From Elephas maximus indicus (Eukaryota > Chordata > Mammalia > Proboscidea > Elephantidae), in NCBI RefSeq assembly GCF_024166365.1, contig NC_064836.1, positions 36,190,833 to 36,254,832 of the forward strand: DNA of 64,000 nt. Direction: 5' to 3'. Numbering within the stretch: position 1 is the first letter of the stretch; each line of letters opens with the position of its first letter. The notes beneath the pieces were generated by a model. It saw only the letters and a list, made by a program, of their open reading frames with translations. It made no database searches and was not told the DNA's origin. The position numbers were made by a program, and so were the translations under genes. This document shows, in pieces, positions 53,001-57,484 of the stretch.

Positions 53001-55078
53001 AAATTAAAACCACAATGAGATTCCATCTCACTCCAACACGGCTGGCATTAATTAAAAAAAAAAAAAAAACACAAAATAATAAATGTTGGAGAGGCTGTGG
53101 AAAGACTGGAACACTTATACACTGCTGGTGGAAATGTAAAATGGGACAACCACTTTGGCAATCAATTTGGCGCTTCCTTAAAAAGCTAGAAATAGAACTA
53201 CCATACGATCCAGCAATCCCACTCCTTGGAATATATCCTAGAGAATTAAGAGCCTTTACACGAACAGATGTATGCACACCCGTGTTTACCGCAGCACTGT
53301 TTAAAAAAAAAAAAAAAAATTTTTTTTGATGGAAGCAACCAAGGTGCCCATCAACAGATGAATGGATAAATAAATTACGGTATATTCACACAATGGAATA
53401 CCACACATCGATAAAGAACATTGATGAATCTGTGAAACATTTCATAACATGGAGGAATCTGGAAGGCATTACTCTGAGTGAAATTAGTCAGTTGCAAAAG
53501 GACAAATATTGTATAAGACCACTATTATAAGAGCTCAAGAAATAATTTAAACAGAGAAGAAAATATTCTTTGATGGTTACGAGAGGGGGGAGGGAGGGAG
53601 GGAGGGATAGGAGTATTCACTAATTAGATAGTAGATAAGAACTACTTTAGGTGAAGGGAAAGACAACACACCATACAGGAGAGGTCAGTACAATTGGACC
53701 AAACCAAAAGCAGTTTCCTGAATAAACTGAACACTTCAAAGGCCAGCGTAGCAGGGGCGGGGTTTGAGGACCATGGTTTCAGGGAACATCTAAGTCAATT
53801 GGCATAATAAAATCTATTACGAAAATATTCTGCATCCCACTTTGGACAGGTGCGTCTGGGATCTTAAACGCTAGCGAGCGGCCGTCTAAGATGCATCAAT
53901 TGGTCTCAACCCACCTGGAGCAAAGGAGAATGAAGAACACCAAGAATACAAGGTAATTATGAGCCCGAGAGACAGAAAGGGCCACATAAACCAGAGATGA
54001 CGTCAGCTTGAGACCAGAAGAACTAAATGGTGCCCACCAGACAAGGAACACAACAGAGAATCCCTGAGGGAGCAGGAGAGCAGTGGGATGCAGACCCAAA
54101 AATCTCGTAAAAAGACCAGACTTAATGGTCTGACTGAGACTAGAGGGACCCCAGCGCTCATGGCCCCCAGGCCTTCTGTTATCCCAAGGCAGGAACCATT
54201 CCCAAAGCCAACTGTTTAGACAGGGATTGGACTGGACAATGGGATAGAAAAAAGATGCTGGTGAAAAATGAGCTTCTTGGATCAAGTAGACACTTGAGAC
54301 TATGTTGGCATCTCCTATCTGGAGGGTAGATAAGAGGGCAGAGGGGATCAGAAGCTGTCAGAATGGACAGGAAAAGAGAGAGTGGAGGGAAGGAGTGGGC
54401 TGTCTCATTAGGGGGAGAGCAATTAGGAGTATATAAAAAAAAATATAGCAAGGTGTATATAAGTTTTTATATGAGAGACTTAGTTGATTTGTAAACTTTC
54501 ACTGAAAGCACAATAAAAAATTTTTAAAAATCCTCTGGAAAAATAGCAGTAGGTAGTCAATATTTGAAACAAACTTATTAAAGCCCTTATAAATATTTTT
54601 TAAAACTAAAGTAAGTAACGAAATAATCGCTGAAATAGGCCACTTGAATTTGTATTGTGGGTTCTGCGATGTCAGTTTCCGTTGATCAGACCTAGCTGAC
54701 TAGAAACTTTTAAAGATCCCCCATCTTCCATTTCATAAATTAGGTTTGCTTTTGGTGCTGACAATTTACGTAATAAGAAATCTTCTCTGTGCATCTGGTC
54801 TTTCATCTGAATGCCTGAAATTTCCACTGAGCAGACAGAGGACTCTTGACTCAGAGTTCTCGAAGTGGAAAGGGCATGGAGGTTACTGCAGGCAGTCAGT
54901 GTAAGCTGAGCGAGAACCTACAACTAGAAGTCCAGGGTAGACAAAATCACACGTGTCATCCTTGGGAGTTATTTAAACAATACGGTCAGTGAAATTCAGT
55001 AAGATACCATACCTTGGTACTCTACTGCTGTAATTACGTGATGGTGTTTTGGGGCAGAAACTCCACAGGCCTTATGAT
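8023..55078 (-). CDS. JAM2: JAM2, junctional adhesion molecule B, exons 2-9 (partial gene)
   Basis: This is the spliced minus-strand gene for JAM-B, a single-pass immunoglobulin-superfamily adhesion protein of endothelial and other cell junctions. It pairs with itself, with JAM-C and with integrin alpha4beta1. The exons, read from high to low coordinates, encode the end of the signal peptide, a V-type Ig domain, a second Ig domain, a transmembrane helix and a short tail ending SFII. Exon sizes are 66, 108, 153, 203, 100 and 108 bp, then a 33-bp terminal coding part, all with consistent phases. Residues agree closely with human JAM-B as remembered. Exon 1 lies beyond 64000 and exon 8 is problematic. 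Introns are filled with AfroSINE, L1 and RTE insertions. Confidence 0.95.
8450..8635 (-). repeat. AfroSINE
   Basis: Reverse-strand copy from an A-rich tract to 'acgccaccaaggtttcc'. A related 'ctactat/cactata' pair flanks it and may be the target-site duplication. Confidence 0.95.
8785..8990 (+). repeat. AfroSINE, long subtype
   Basis: It has box B 'ggtttgaacccac', the extra block 'cggtctgcttctgcaaagat' and a TTTGG-rich end. It forms an inverted pair with the copy at 8450-8635. Confidence 0.94.
9340..9440 (-). repeat. MIR fragment
   Basis: Contains 'gaggtcacacaatgaattaa' and 'agctgggacaagaactggg', the reverse complement of the MIR core. Confidence 0.65.
9441..10185. other. Intronic sequence, no gene seen
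   Basis: AT-rich sequence without a recognisable exon. From about 10060 it may belong to the old repeat that continues past the AfroSINE. Confidence 0.4.
10186..10394 (-). repeat. AfroSINE, long subtype
   Basis: It runs from 'caaaccaaacctgtctccat' to 'gtgccaccagagctc' and contains the 'gtaatctttacaaaagcaaa' block. It splits an older repeat. Confidence 0.95.
10395..11125 (+). repeat. Old mammalian interspersed repeat, family not assigned, ending in (AAT)n
   Basis: Segments such as 'ccaactgcaatgtatggatt', 'tgatgtctggcatttggttc' and 'agatgaaacaagattggcct' match a widespread mammalian repeat I know by sequence but cannot name with confidence. The end carries an AAT microsatellite at about 11098-11122. 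Confidence 0.55.
11205..11622 (+). mobile_element. RTE (BovB-clade) LINE internal fragment
   Basis: The frame 11341-11544 encodes a basic RTE-type segment with [17 protein letters not shown], followed by [15 protein letters not shown] and KYYNEMC. This is the region before the reverse transcriptase. It matches the antisense copy near 49200-49440. It stops abruptly at the L1 junction. Confidence 0.85.
12568..13011 (-). pseudogene. L1 ORF2 reverse-transcriptase fragment
   Basis: It encodes [20 protein letters not shown], the L1 RT fingers-palm signature, followed by [20 protein letters not shown]. The catalytic FADD motif is replaced by FAGN at 12859-12870, so this copy cannot polymerise. Confidence 0.9.
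13195..14097 (-). pseudogene. L1 ORF2 middle section, several broken frames
   Basis: One frame at 13195-13419 reads [20 protein letters not shown] then [19 protein letters not shown], the RT N-terminal region. Another at 13615-14097 reads the spacer between endonuclease and RT ([20 protein letters not shown]). Frameshifts and T-rich tracts separate them. Confidence 0.88.
14296..14763 (-). pseudogene. L1 ORF2 endonuclease fragment with AfroSINE at its 5' side
   Basis: It encodes [18 protein letters not shown] and [11 protein letters not shown], the APE-type endonuclease core with the catalytic GDFN. The start of this open frame is contributed by the inserted AfroSINE and is not L1 sequence. 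Confidence 0.88.
14671..14766 (-). repeat. AfroSINE with internal deletion, inserted in L1
   Basis: A 96-bp copy flanked by the 14-bp duplication TTAATCACTATATA at 14657-14670 and 14767-14780. About 40 bp of the body are missing between 'gtagaacta' and 'caaaccgccgac'. Confidence 0.96.
15861..16400 (-). pseudogene. L1 ORF1-like coiled-coil and RNA-binding remnant
   Basis: The frame 15861-16118 is rich in Lys and Glu ([20 protein letters not shown], then [14 protein letters not shown]) and resembles the L1 ORF1 region. The sequence up to about 16400 continues with coiled-coil-like composition but stops in all frames. Confidence 0.65.
16800..17340 (-). repeat. L1 5' UTR tandem monomers
   Basis: Two related units about 210 bp apart share 'gctgagcag', 'gaaagcatatat', 'tctcctgct.ggagctc' and 'gaagctgctttc' (16977-17100 against 17185-17310). 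The block is GC-richer than its surroundings and is likely the element's promoter region. Confidence 0.75.
18033..18300 (+). mobile_element. MER20 (hAT-Charlie) DNA element
   Basis: Contains 'ggttctcaac', 'ggggacatttggcaatgtct', 'ggcatctagtgggtagaagc' and 'gctaaacatcctataatg', the diagnostic MER20 blocks. It extends to a degenerate 'gttgagaag' end. Confidence 0.85.
18838..19290 (+). mobile_element. MaLR-type solo LTR (MLT1-like)
   Basis: It begins 'tgtattgggttgaattatag' and contains 'ggccatgtgaagatagaggc', 'tcattttggactcttgaact' and 'gagagaataaatttgtgg'. It ends near 'gggttaatacacc'. No internal coding region is present. Confidence 0.85.
19291..20479. other. Intronic sequence around the exon 8 candidate
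   Basis: Apart from the exon 8 candidate at 19930-19969, it is mainly unique AT-rich sequence with no recognised repeat. Confidence 0.45.
19930..19969 (-). CDS. JAM2: Probable JAM2 exon 8 remnant (cytoplasmic tail), acceptor or frame uncertain
   Basis: Read on the minus strand, this stretch gives [13 protein letters not shown] followed by a good donor, GTGAGT. It corresponds to the human tail KSNSSSKATTMSEN with one codon missing. The only nearby acceptor, ACAG at 19970-19973, gives a 40-bp exon that does not restore the frame from exon 7 to the terminal exon. The intact human-like exon start (KETSFQ) is not recognisable upstream, where the frame stays open but no AG occurs. It may be a decayed exon, a lineage-specific tail, or an exon whose true border I cannot see. 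Confidence 0.6.
20480..20660 (+). repeat. L2 LINE fragment
   Basis: Contains 'ctctgctcaaaactccccag' and 'tgaatttccgtcttcctcaa', typical of the L2 3' coding or UTR region. Confidence 0.75.
21060..22230 (+). repeat. L2 LINE 3' end, split by an AfroSINE
   Basis: Left part 21060-21223; right part 21429-22230, with 'ttcctgactgatctcctcgt', 'tcagtgaggccttccttgac' and the L2 tail 'tattcaataaatatctattc'. The longest forward frame (21619-21981) is L2-derived and not a gene. Confidence 0.88.
21224..21428 (-). repeat. AfroSINE, long subtype, inside L2
   Basis: It runs from 'ccaaaccaaacctgttgctg' to 'acaccaccagggctc', with the 'ataatctttagggaagcaga' block. Confidence 0.96.
22718..23092 (+). mobile_element. 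Non-autonomous hAT-type element, both ends present
   Basis: It starts 'caagggttggcaaactttct' and ends 'gcagtctgctacccctg', imperfect inverted termini. Internal 'ggccagatttggctcacggg' is typical of a Charlie-group MER element. Confidence 0.75.
23329..23347 (+). promoter_or_regulatory. CTCF-like binding site
   Basis: TGACCAGCAGGGGGGGCCT fits the CTCF core pattern CCAsyAGrkGGC. It is the best isolated match I noticed and lies in unique sequence of intron 7, 1.2 kb on the downstream side of exon 7. Confidence 0.5.
24116..24217 (-). repeat. AfroSINE, truncated
   Basis: It keeps 'ccaaggagcggcaagtggac' through 'gcaccaccagggctcc'. The tail half is absent. It lies 300 bp downstream of exon 7 in gene direction. 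Confidence 0.9.
24520..24627 (-). CDS. JAM2: JAM2 exon 7 (transmembrane segment)
   Basis: A 108-bp exon, phase 1 at both ends, with acceptor TTCCAG and donor GTAAGTG. It encodes a split Asp, then [20 protein letters not shown] and [15 protein letters not shown]. The hydrophobic helix is followed by a basic stop-transfer segment (AQRKGY) and leads into the cytoplasmic tail. Because both ends are in phase 1, loss of this exon alone would preserve frame. It is bracketed by AfroSINE copies in opposite orientations. Confidence 0.97.
24701..24864 (+). repeat. AfroSINE next to the exon 7 acceptor
   Basis: Full-length copy starting 'aggaaaccctgatggcttag', only 74 bp upstream of JAM2 exon 7 in gene direction. 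It is antisense to the gene and may sit near the branch-point region. Confidence 0.95.
25068..25224 (-). repeat. AfroSINE
   Basis: It runs from 'cccccatcgctgt'-like sequence ('ccccctgctgtcgagttgat') to 'acgccacgagggtttcc'. It makes a further inverted pairing with the copy at 24701-24864. Confidence 0.94.
25225..26085. other. Intron 6 sequence, no gene seen
   Basis: Mostly unique, with a short TG run at about 25440-25456. The block 25660-25930 recalls weakly a conserved interspersed repeat, but I cannot assign it. Confidence 0.4.
26086..26264 (+). repeat. AfroSINE, long subtype
   Basis: It begins 'ggaaccctggtggcaaagtg' and contains 'gtcagtctgcttccataaac', ending 'cagcaatgggttttggg'. The flanking 'atctcaacagt' at about 26069-26079 and again at 26265-26275 is a clear target-site duplication. 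Confidence 0.96.
26265..28021. other. Intron 6 unique sequence, no gene seen
   Basis: AT-rich, without recognisable young repeats or exons. A weak internal duplication lies at 26654-26765. Confidence 0.45.
28022..28205 (-). mobile_element. RTE LINE 3' terminal fragment
   Basis: It starts 'gttgttgttgttaggtgcca', continues 'ttggttctgacacatggtga' and 'gtttgagcccattgttgcaa', and matches the antisense RTE end near 47440-47570. It ends in a 19-bp tandem duplication. Confidence 0.75.
28735..28925 (-). repeat. MIR SINE
   Basis: Contains 'attaagtaacttgcccaagg' and 'agcaagtggcagagctgagt', a clear MIR core in reverse complement. Confidence 0.85.
29068..29481 (+). mobile_element. MaLR-like solo LTR
   Basis: It begins 'tgcactatggattgaatggt' and ends 'aggtaactaaaaca', with TG and CA termini. 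It contains 'gtgtgagaaaataaatttcc' and 'aagccacccactgctgg'. It lies 190 bp downstream of exon 6. Confidence 0.8.
29674..29773 (-). CDS. JAM2: JAM2 exon 6 (end of second Ig domain)
   Basis: A 100-bp exon, phase 0 to phase 1, with acceptor CTATAG and donor GTAAGTA, close to an ideal 5' splice site. It encodes 33 residues, from [20 protein letters not shown] to GRRMQV. It contains the D-x-G-x-Y-x-C signature with the second Ig2 cysteine, and the RRCPG cysteine. It ends at the membrane-proximal stalk. Confidence 0.97.
30031..30237 (-). repeat. AfroSINE, long subtype, with a small internal duplication
   Basis: Contains 'ttttaatctttacggaagca' and ends 'caccaccaggtctcctta'. Near 30172-30200 'aaccttttggtt' appears twice in tandem, a slippage-type duplication inside the SINE. 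Confidence 0.93.
30490..30655 (-). repeat. AfroSINE, diverged
   Basis: Contains 'gttgccatggagtcagttcc' and 'ttcagaagtagatcgccagg'. The head end is lost. Confidence 0.85.
30821..30906 (+). repeat. Purine-rich low-complexity tract
   Basis: GGAA/GAAG-type repeats form an almost pure purine strand of about 85 bp. Open frames on both strands here are composition artefacts. Confidence 0.9.
30907..32185. other. Intron 5 unique sequence, no gene seen
   Basis: No recognisable repeat family or exon in this stretch. Confidence 0.45.
32186..32376 (+). repeat. AfroSINE, diverged
   Basis: Contains 'aaggttggcagttggaaccc', 'aggcctggcaatctgcatct' and 'ctatgagtcagaatcgcctc'. The A-box end is degenerate. Confidence 0.87.
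32887..33089 (-). CDS. JAM2: JAM2 exon 5 (second Ig domain, first part)
   Basis: A 203-bp exon, phase 1 to phase 0, with acceptor TTCAG and donor GTAAGG. It encodes a split valine followed by 67 residues, from [10 protein letters not shown] to MNTKSGTL. It includes the first Ig2 cysteine (ELRCQ), the C-strand tryptophan (YKWFKDG) and an NSS glycosylation sequon. The SCEVP cysteine is one of the extra JAM-family cysteines thought to pair with RRCPG in the next exon. This and exon 6 are the only asymmetric exons identified; skipping either alone would shift the frame. Confidence 0.97.
33665..34790 (+). mobile_element. RTE (BovB-clade) LINE, 5'-truncated
   Basis: It runs from the reverse-transcriptase start ('ttttattgagtacacaaagg') through the palm and thumb to the 3' end ('cgtctccacagcaatggg'). 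It lies in JAM2 intron 4, antisense to the gene. Confidence 0.93.
33868..34416 (+). pseudogene. RTE reverse-transcriptase fragment, catalytic YADD mutated
   Basis: A 182-codon open stretch reads [20 protein letters not shown] and later [31 protein letters not shown], a clear RTE reverse transcriptase. The catalytic box reads YADE instead of YADD. The frame stops before the end of the family domain. It is not a cellular gene. Confidence 0.92.
35030..35592 (+). mobile_element. Old LTR-type element (MaLR-like)
   Basis: Contains 'agcagagagttttctctggc', 'gaagatggagggggctaagt', 'cctcagtcc'-like 'ccttagtcctataaccacaa' and the terminal 'aaatgggtgttgttttaagt', 'aatagaaaactaata'. This layout is that of an old mammalian LTR; I do not assign a subfamily. 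Confidence 0.65.
35625..36045 (-). mobile_element. L1 3' end fragment
   Basis: The reverse complement reads 'caggcccataaaac', 'acaagaaggcaagaggggac', 'gagtgttgacatgtcgtggg' and 'gtaaaccttcatccaaag', the same L1 3' UTR family as at 62004-62212. It extends further 5' than the short copies at 37324 and 62382. Confidence 0.82.
36190..36380 (+). repeat. MIR SINE
   Basis: Contains 'accagctgtgcagccttggg', 'ttctatttcctcatctataa' and 'aaggattaaatgacatatg'. Confidence 0.82.
36422..36567 (+). repeat. Two-copy 73-bp tandem duplication
   Basis: Copies at 36422-36494 and 36495-36567, both starting 'taccattattattattttat', differ at only a few positions, so the event is recent. Confidence 0.95.
36879..37031 (-). 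CDS. JAM2: JAM2 exon 4 (second half of V-type Ig domain)
   Basis: A 153-bp exon, phase 1 at both ends, with acceptor AAAAG and donor GTGATA. It encodes a split glycine, then [20 protein letters not shown] through to EDTITLEVL. It contains the Ig signature D-A-G-Q-Y-R-C with the second Ig1 cysteine, and an NVT N-glycosylation sequon. A CA-rich microsatellite lies just beyond the donor at 36855-36868. Confidence 0.97.
37324..37648 (+). mobile_element. Short L1 3' end copy
   Basis: It begins 'gctaactcagaactgaaacc', includes 'agacaaagattagacaggcc' and 'cacattggggactgcaacca', and ends in A-rich sequence after 'tttcacctaaagcacaatta'. It shares its 5' end with the copy at 62382. Confidence 0.85.
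37649..38808. other. Intron 3 sequence, no gene confirmed
   Basis: It includes an unrecognised minus-strand open stretch at 37686-37889 and AT-rich unique sequence. Confidence 0.4.
38809..38916 (-). CDS. JAM2: JAM2 exon 3 (first half of V-type Ig domain)
   Basis: A 108-bp exon, phase 1 at both ends, with acceptor CCAG and donor GTAAGA. It encodes 36 residues from [11 protein letters not shown] to VYYQQTLQ. It carries the first cysteine of the Ig1 disulfide (LLACK) and the tryptophan of the C strand (LEWKK). The tripeptide RLE corresponds to the R(V/I/L)E motif that drives JAM cis-dimerisation, and it is intact. The length equals that of the human exon. Confidence 0.96.
39150..39300 (+). repeat. 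MIR fragment
   Basis: Contains 'tttccatctgtaaaatggga', 'tacctcatagagttgttgta' and a following AAT/ATT-rich expansion. Confidence 0.65.
39525..39875 (-). repeat. Long AfroSINE-like element (about 350 bp), distinct subtype
   Basis: It starts 'ttgttgttgtttttagctgc' and shares 'gaagtagatcgctaggcctt' with AfroSINE. The remainder ('gtctgccttaatctggaaga', 'ccaccactgacagatagtta', 'caaacctgggtctcccc') is not in the other copies. The end 'taccactaagccaccaatgc' is a tRNA-like A-box region. Confidence 0.75.
39895..40053 (-). repeat. AfroSINE, full length
   Basis: It runs from 'aaaccaaacccgttgccatc' to 'gtgccaccagggctcc', and is one of the least diverged copies. Confidence 0.96.
40733..40753 (+). repeat. 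(CA)n microsatellite
   Basis: About ten CA units within intron 2. Confidence 0.95.
41575..42215 (-). repeat. L2 LINE fragment
   Basis: In antisense it reads 'aaggtgacatttgaacaaag', 'gagtgttccaggcagaggac', 'agttattgcagtaatctggg' and 'ggtcagattctgagtata', in the order expected for L2. Confidence 0.85.
42743..43200. repeat. Unclassified repeat, copy A of a duplicated sequence
   Basis: Segments 42743-42890 and 43075-43200 recur near 44153-44301 and 43968-44120. The second includes 'ctgctatataagaaggagag', a TATA-like promoter element. The family is not recognised. Confidence 0.6.
43512..43600 (+). mobile_element. MER5-type (hAT) fragment
   Basis: Contains 'agttctctaactctgataac' and 'aattcagtaggtctgcggtg', the MER5A core, cut off by the RTE tail that follows. 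Confidence 0.7.
43601..43870 (+). mobile_element. RTE LINE 3' end fragment
   Basis: Contains 'tactttggacatgttgtcag', 'gatggcacaggaccaggcaa' and ends in '(caa)n' at about 43848-43868. The end carries an unusual 'ccgccaggaggtggcac'. Confidence 0.85.
43968..44301. repeat. Unclassified repeat, copy B of a duplicated sequence
   Basis: It carries the TATA-containing segment first (43968-44120) and the 'gaagtcatcggaatttccct' segment second (44153-44301), the reverse order of copy A. Identity to copy A looks high. Confidence 0.6.
44625..44842 (+). mobile_element. MaLR (MLT1-like) LTR, 3' half
   Basis: Contains 'accttgattttggacttcta', 'ttctgttgttttaagccact' and ends 'gaaaactaatacag'. Confidence 0.82.
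45056..45255 (+). repeat. AfroSINE, long subtype, first of an inverted pair
   Basis: It runs from 'cgatgacatccttgggtggc' to 'aactcagtggctacta', with 'aggcctggtgatctacttct' inside. It is diverged from the common subtype. Confidence 0.88.
45265..45464 (-). repeat. AfroSINE, long subtype, second of an inverted pair
   Basis: It runs from 'catcacgtgctgtcgagttg' to 'tgctaccaggactccttg'. It is arranged tail to tail with the preceding copy. Confidence 0.93.
45709..46214 (+). mobile_element. LTR-like element, near complete
   Basis: Termini 'tgtcatgaactgaattatgt' and 'actagatgactaaaaca' give TG and CA ends. It contains 'gggggacctcataccaccaa'. It is the fullest of three copies of this family, about 500 bp, with no coding capacity. 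Confidence 0.8.
46215..47194. other. Intron 2 unique sequence, no gene seen
   Basis: AT-rich and without recognised repeats or exons. Confidence 0.45.
47195..47300 (+). mobile_element. Old L1 3' fragment
   Basis: Contains 'agtggttaccatcgatggga' and 'gggaatggggagtcact', like the L1M-type 3' UTR at 50660. Confidence 0.5.
47731..47899 (+). repeat. AfroSINE, young copy inside RTE
   Basis: It starts 'tgggaaaccctggtggcgta' and ends 'gggtttggttggatgttg'. The 12-bp duplication GGTATATTCAAT occurs at 47719-47730 and 47900-47911. It is close to consensus. Confidence 0.98.
48060..48485 (-). pseudogene. RTE reverse-transcriptase fragment, YADD retained
   Basis: It reads [20 protein letters not shown], then [20 protein letters not shown] and [18 protein letters not shown]. 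The catalytic YADD is intact, unlike the copy at 33868, but the frame is lost on both sides. Confidence 0.92.
49590..50450 (+). mobile_element. L1 3' UTR copy, 5'-truncated
   Basis: It shares 'ggaccatagtctcatgg', 'caattggcacaacat' and 'gagcagccatctaagacaca' with the L1 at 53740-53900 and ends 'ccaaaaactcaataaaatat' plus A-rich tail. A G-rich tract lies at 50250-50270. Confidence 0.85.
50455..50895 (+). mobile_element. Older L1 3' end (ORF2 end and 3' UTR)
   Basis: Contains 'tacaatggaatattactcag', 'agtcagtcacaaaagggtaa' and 'agtggttaccaggtgtggga'. It belongs to a different, older L1 family than its neighbour, directly after a poly(A) run. Confidence 0.82.
51245..51604 (+). mobile_element. MaLR-like solo LTR
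   Basis: It begins 'tgttacagattgaattgtgt', contains 'gttgaaatcctaatccttgt' and 'actgtgagaaaataaatatc', and ends 'tggtatttgtgttatgac', where an AfroSINE follows. Confidence 0.82.
51605..51762 (-). repeat. AfroSINE
   Basis: It runs from 'caaagccaatgccgttgagt' to 'gtgcaatcagggccttc', abutting the LTR end. Confidence 0.94.
52235..54535 (+). mobile_element. L1 LINE, 5'-truncated, 2.3 kb, with 3' UTR and A-rich tail
   Basis: ORF2 C-terminal sequence is followed by a long 3' UTR ending 'gcacaataaaaaatttttaa'. It contains an A-rich tract at 53055-53070 and a G-quadruplex-like tract at 53585-53608. The 3' part missing from the L1 at 11625 is present here. Confidence 0.93.
52274..53329 (+). pseudogene. 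L1 ORF2 C-terminal remnant
   Basis: Frames read [20 protein letters not shown], then [15 protein letters not shown], then [20 protein letters not shown] and [20 protein letters not shown], and finally [11 protein letters not shown]. At least two frameshifts separate them. The Cys/His-containing C-terminal segment is recognisable. Confidence 0.9.
55013..55078 (-). CDS. JAM2: JAM2 exon 2 (signal peptide end and mature N-terminus)
   Basis: A 66-bp exon, phase 1 at both ends, with an acceptor ending CAG and donor GTATGG. It encodes 21 complete residues, [10 protein letters not shown] followed by [11 protein letters not shown], plus split codons at each side. The human exon has the same number of residues. 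The signal-peptidase site is expected after the Gly of ACG, by analogy with human AYG. The Tyr-to-Cys change there lies just before the cleavage point, so the mature protein should not carry the extra cysteine. The QEA junction with exon 3 reads correctly across the intron. Confidence 0.93.
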
Positions 55079-55365
55079 CTGAAAGAATAAGTCAGACAGG
55101 AGCAATTAAAATAGTATAAAAGTCCATTTTCAAGTATTTGAATGGGACACGACATTAACTGTCTTATCCAACTAACAACAACAACCAAGTCTGGTGACAG
55201 TTTTACACAATCCATCAAACATACATTTTAAAGTACCAAAATACAAAAGCAAAACCAAACCACACCTGCCTCTTGCATTTTCTCTATCATGGTTTTGGTC
55301 TTTAAGCATTTCCTAAATTAGAACCAACGAATGCATTTGATTCCACTACAGACAGCACGAGAGTC

Positions 55366-55568
55366 CCTGGGTGGTGTAAACAGTTAAGTGCTCGACTACT
55401 AGCCAAAAGTTGGCAGTTTGAACCCACCCAGAAGCACGTCAGAAGACAGGCCTGGCAATCTGCTTCCAGAAGATCACAACCTTGAAAGCCCTATGTAGCA
55501 GTTCTATTCTGCATGTGTGGGGTCACCATGAGTTGGAACAGACCAGGAAGCAACCAACAATAATAACA
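55366..55568 (+). repeat. AfroSINE, long subtype, near exon 2
   Basis: It begins 'gagtccctgggtggtgtaaa' and contains 'caggcctggcaatctgcttc'. It lies 290 bp upstream of JAM2 exon 2. Confidence 0.93.
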
Positions 55569-55661
55569 CAGACATCACATTCTCACCAACCCAATTGTTA
55601 AACAAAAGCTCATGTCCTTAATTCAGCTTAATACTCAGTCCAGTGTCATTGGAAAAAACAA

Positions 55662-56376
55662 ACCAACCAGTTACTATTGAGTTGACTCCAACTCATGGTG
55701 ACCTCGTCTGTGTCAGAGTAGAACTGTGCTCTGTAGGGTTTTCTACGGCTGATTTTTTGGAACTAGATTGCCAAATGTGTTGCAAAAGACTTCTTTAAAA
55801 TGTTCAAAAGCAAAAATGTCACTTTGAGGACTAAGGTGCACCTGAGCCAAGCCACAGTGTTTTCAATCACCTCATATGCATGTGAAAGCTGGACAATGAG
55901 TAAGGAAGACCATAGAAGACTTGATGCCTTAAATTATGGTGTTGGTGAAGAATATTGAATATGCCATGGACTACCAGAAGAAGAAACGCATCTGTCTTGG
56001 AAGAAGTACAGCCAGAATTCTCAGAAAGAAGGATGGCAAGACTTTGTCTCATGCACTGTGGATATGTCATCAGGAGAAGGACATCATGTTTGGTGAAGTA
56101 GATCAGCAAAAAAAGAGGAAGACCCTCAATGAGATGGATCGACACAGCGAATGAGCCAGTGGGCAAGCATAGCAACGACTGTGAGGATGGCACAGTATCA
56201 GGCAGTGTTTCCTTCTGTCGTATATAGGGTCAGTATGAGTCAGTACCAATTGATGGCACCTAACGACAACAGATCGCTGGGACTTTCTTCTGAGGTGCCT
56301 CTGGGTAGACTCAAACCTCTAACTTTTCAGTTAGCAGGCAGATGGGTTAATCATTTGCATGACCCAGGTACTCCTG
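55662..56376 (-). repeat. AfroSINE split by an RTE insertion
   Basis: The tail half (55662-55779, ending 'ggaactagattgcca') and the head half (56271-56376, starting 'agatcgctgggactttcttc') are parts of one SINE. The repeated 'agat(t/c)gc' at the breakpoints looks like an aged target-site duplication. Confidence 0.88.
55780..56270 (+). mobile_element. RTE LINE, 5'-truncated insertion
   Basis: It starts within the RT C-terminal region ('gcaaaagacttctttaaaat') and ends 'ggcacctaacgacaac'. Coding sequence is broken. It interrupts an AfroSINE. Confidence 0.92.
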
Positions 56377-57484
56377 TATCACAAGGTATTGCCACCAAAA
56401 CAAAAGCTAATCATTTTTAGTGCTTTATTCAAGGGTACAAATTGCTTTACTAATGTATCCCTGACTCTGCCTATATCATATAGAAATGAGTAATGTCTTG
56501 TGCTTCTGACTATGAAATATTCTCTATAATGGATATAAAGTCTATATATGAAGCCACGAGAAAAATACAAGTAAAACATCTTCATATTTTTCCCTAAATC
56601 ATTTCAATGATTTTCCAGGATGGGTCTATTGGATTCAAACAGCTGACTGACTGTGGTGGCTAGATGGCTAATGTGATCCAATAATTACACAACAATGATG
56701 TCAATGATACTGTTACTAATAATAATATCGTCATCATCACAACCTTAAACTTATAAAAAAATTCCATTTTAAAAAGGAACCCCATTTCACATACTTTTTT
56801 TTTTTTAATTCAATAAAACTCAGTGTTTAATCAGGGGAGGTAGGTATTATTATGACTTAAACAAGAAAGCAGAACCAGGATTAAAGCTTCTACTTCAATC
56901 TTTGATTTGTATCATTTTGTGTGATTTCACTTAATGGATGTCATTCTGCAGTCCAGTTTAGCAACAATGTTTAAAAATAATTTAAATATTAATTTCTCAT
57001 AAGTATGCATCTTTAAAATATAAATGCCATGAGGACAAGAATTTTTATGTTTTATTTTCTGATATTTTCCAAATGCCTAGAACAGTCCCTGGGGTAAAGG
57101 AAGGACTCAATCAATATCTGCTGAACAAATGAATGAACCTATTCCTTACTGTATACTAACGAGAAAAGTCCAGTAAATTGGGTCACATCAAACTGATACT
57201 GATGAAGGATTCCTGAAGGCACGAAATTCTTTGGGGAAAGTGTTGTAAAGCATACAATACTGTATCAGTGTTAATTATTTCAAAATCAGAATGATGCAAA
57301 GAATTCTTGCTGGTTGTTTTAAGTAAATGATTTATAGTAAAACAACTCAACTGACATCCTGAATTATTGACCCCCCAAAAAATATATGAAATAACATAAG
57401 GCCAAATTTATATCGACCATGAAAATCTAACAAAGGTTATTTCTTAAACATATGTTTCTATAATTTCCTAGAAATGATATTTCT
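56377..57484. other. Intron 1 sequence, mostly unique
   Basis: A short L2 tail lies at about 57060-57135 ('ctgaacaaatgaatgaa'). Otherwise no repeat or exon is recognised. Confidence 0.5.
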
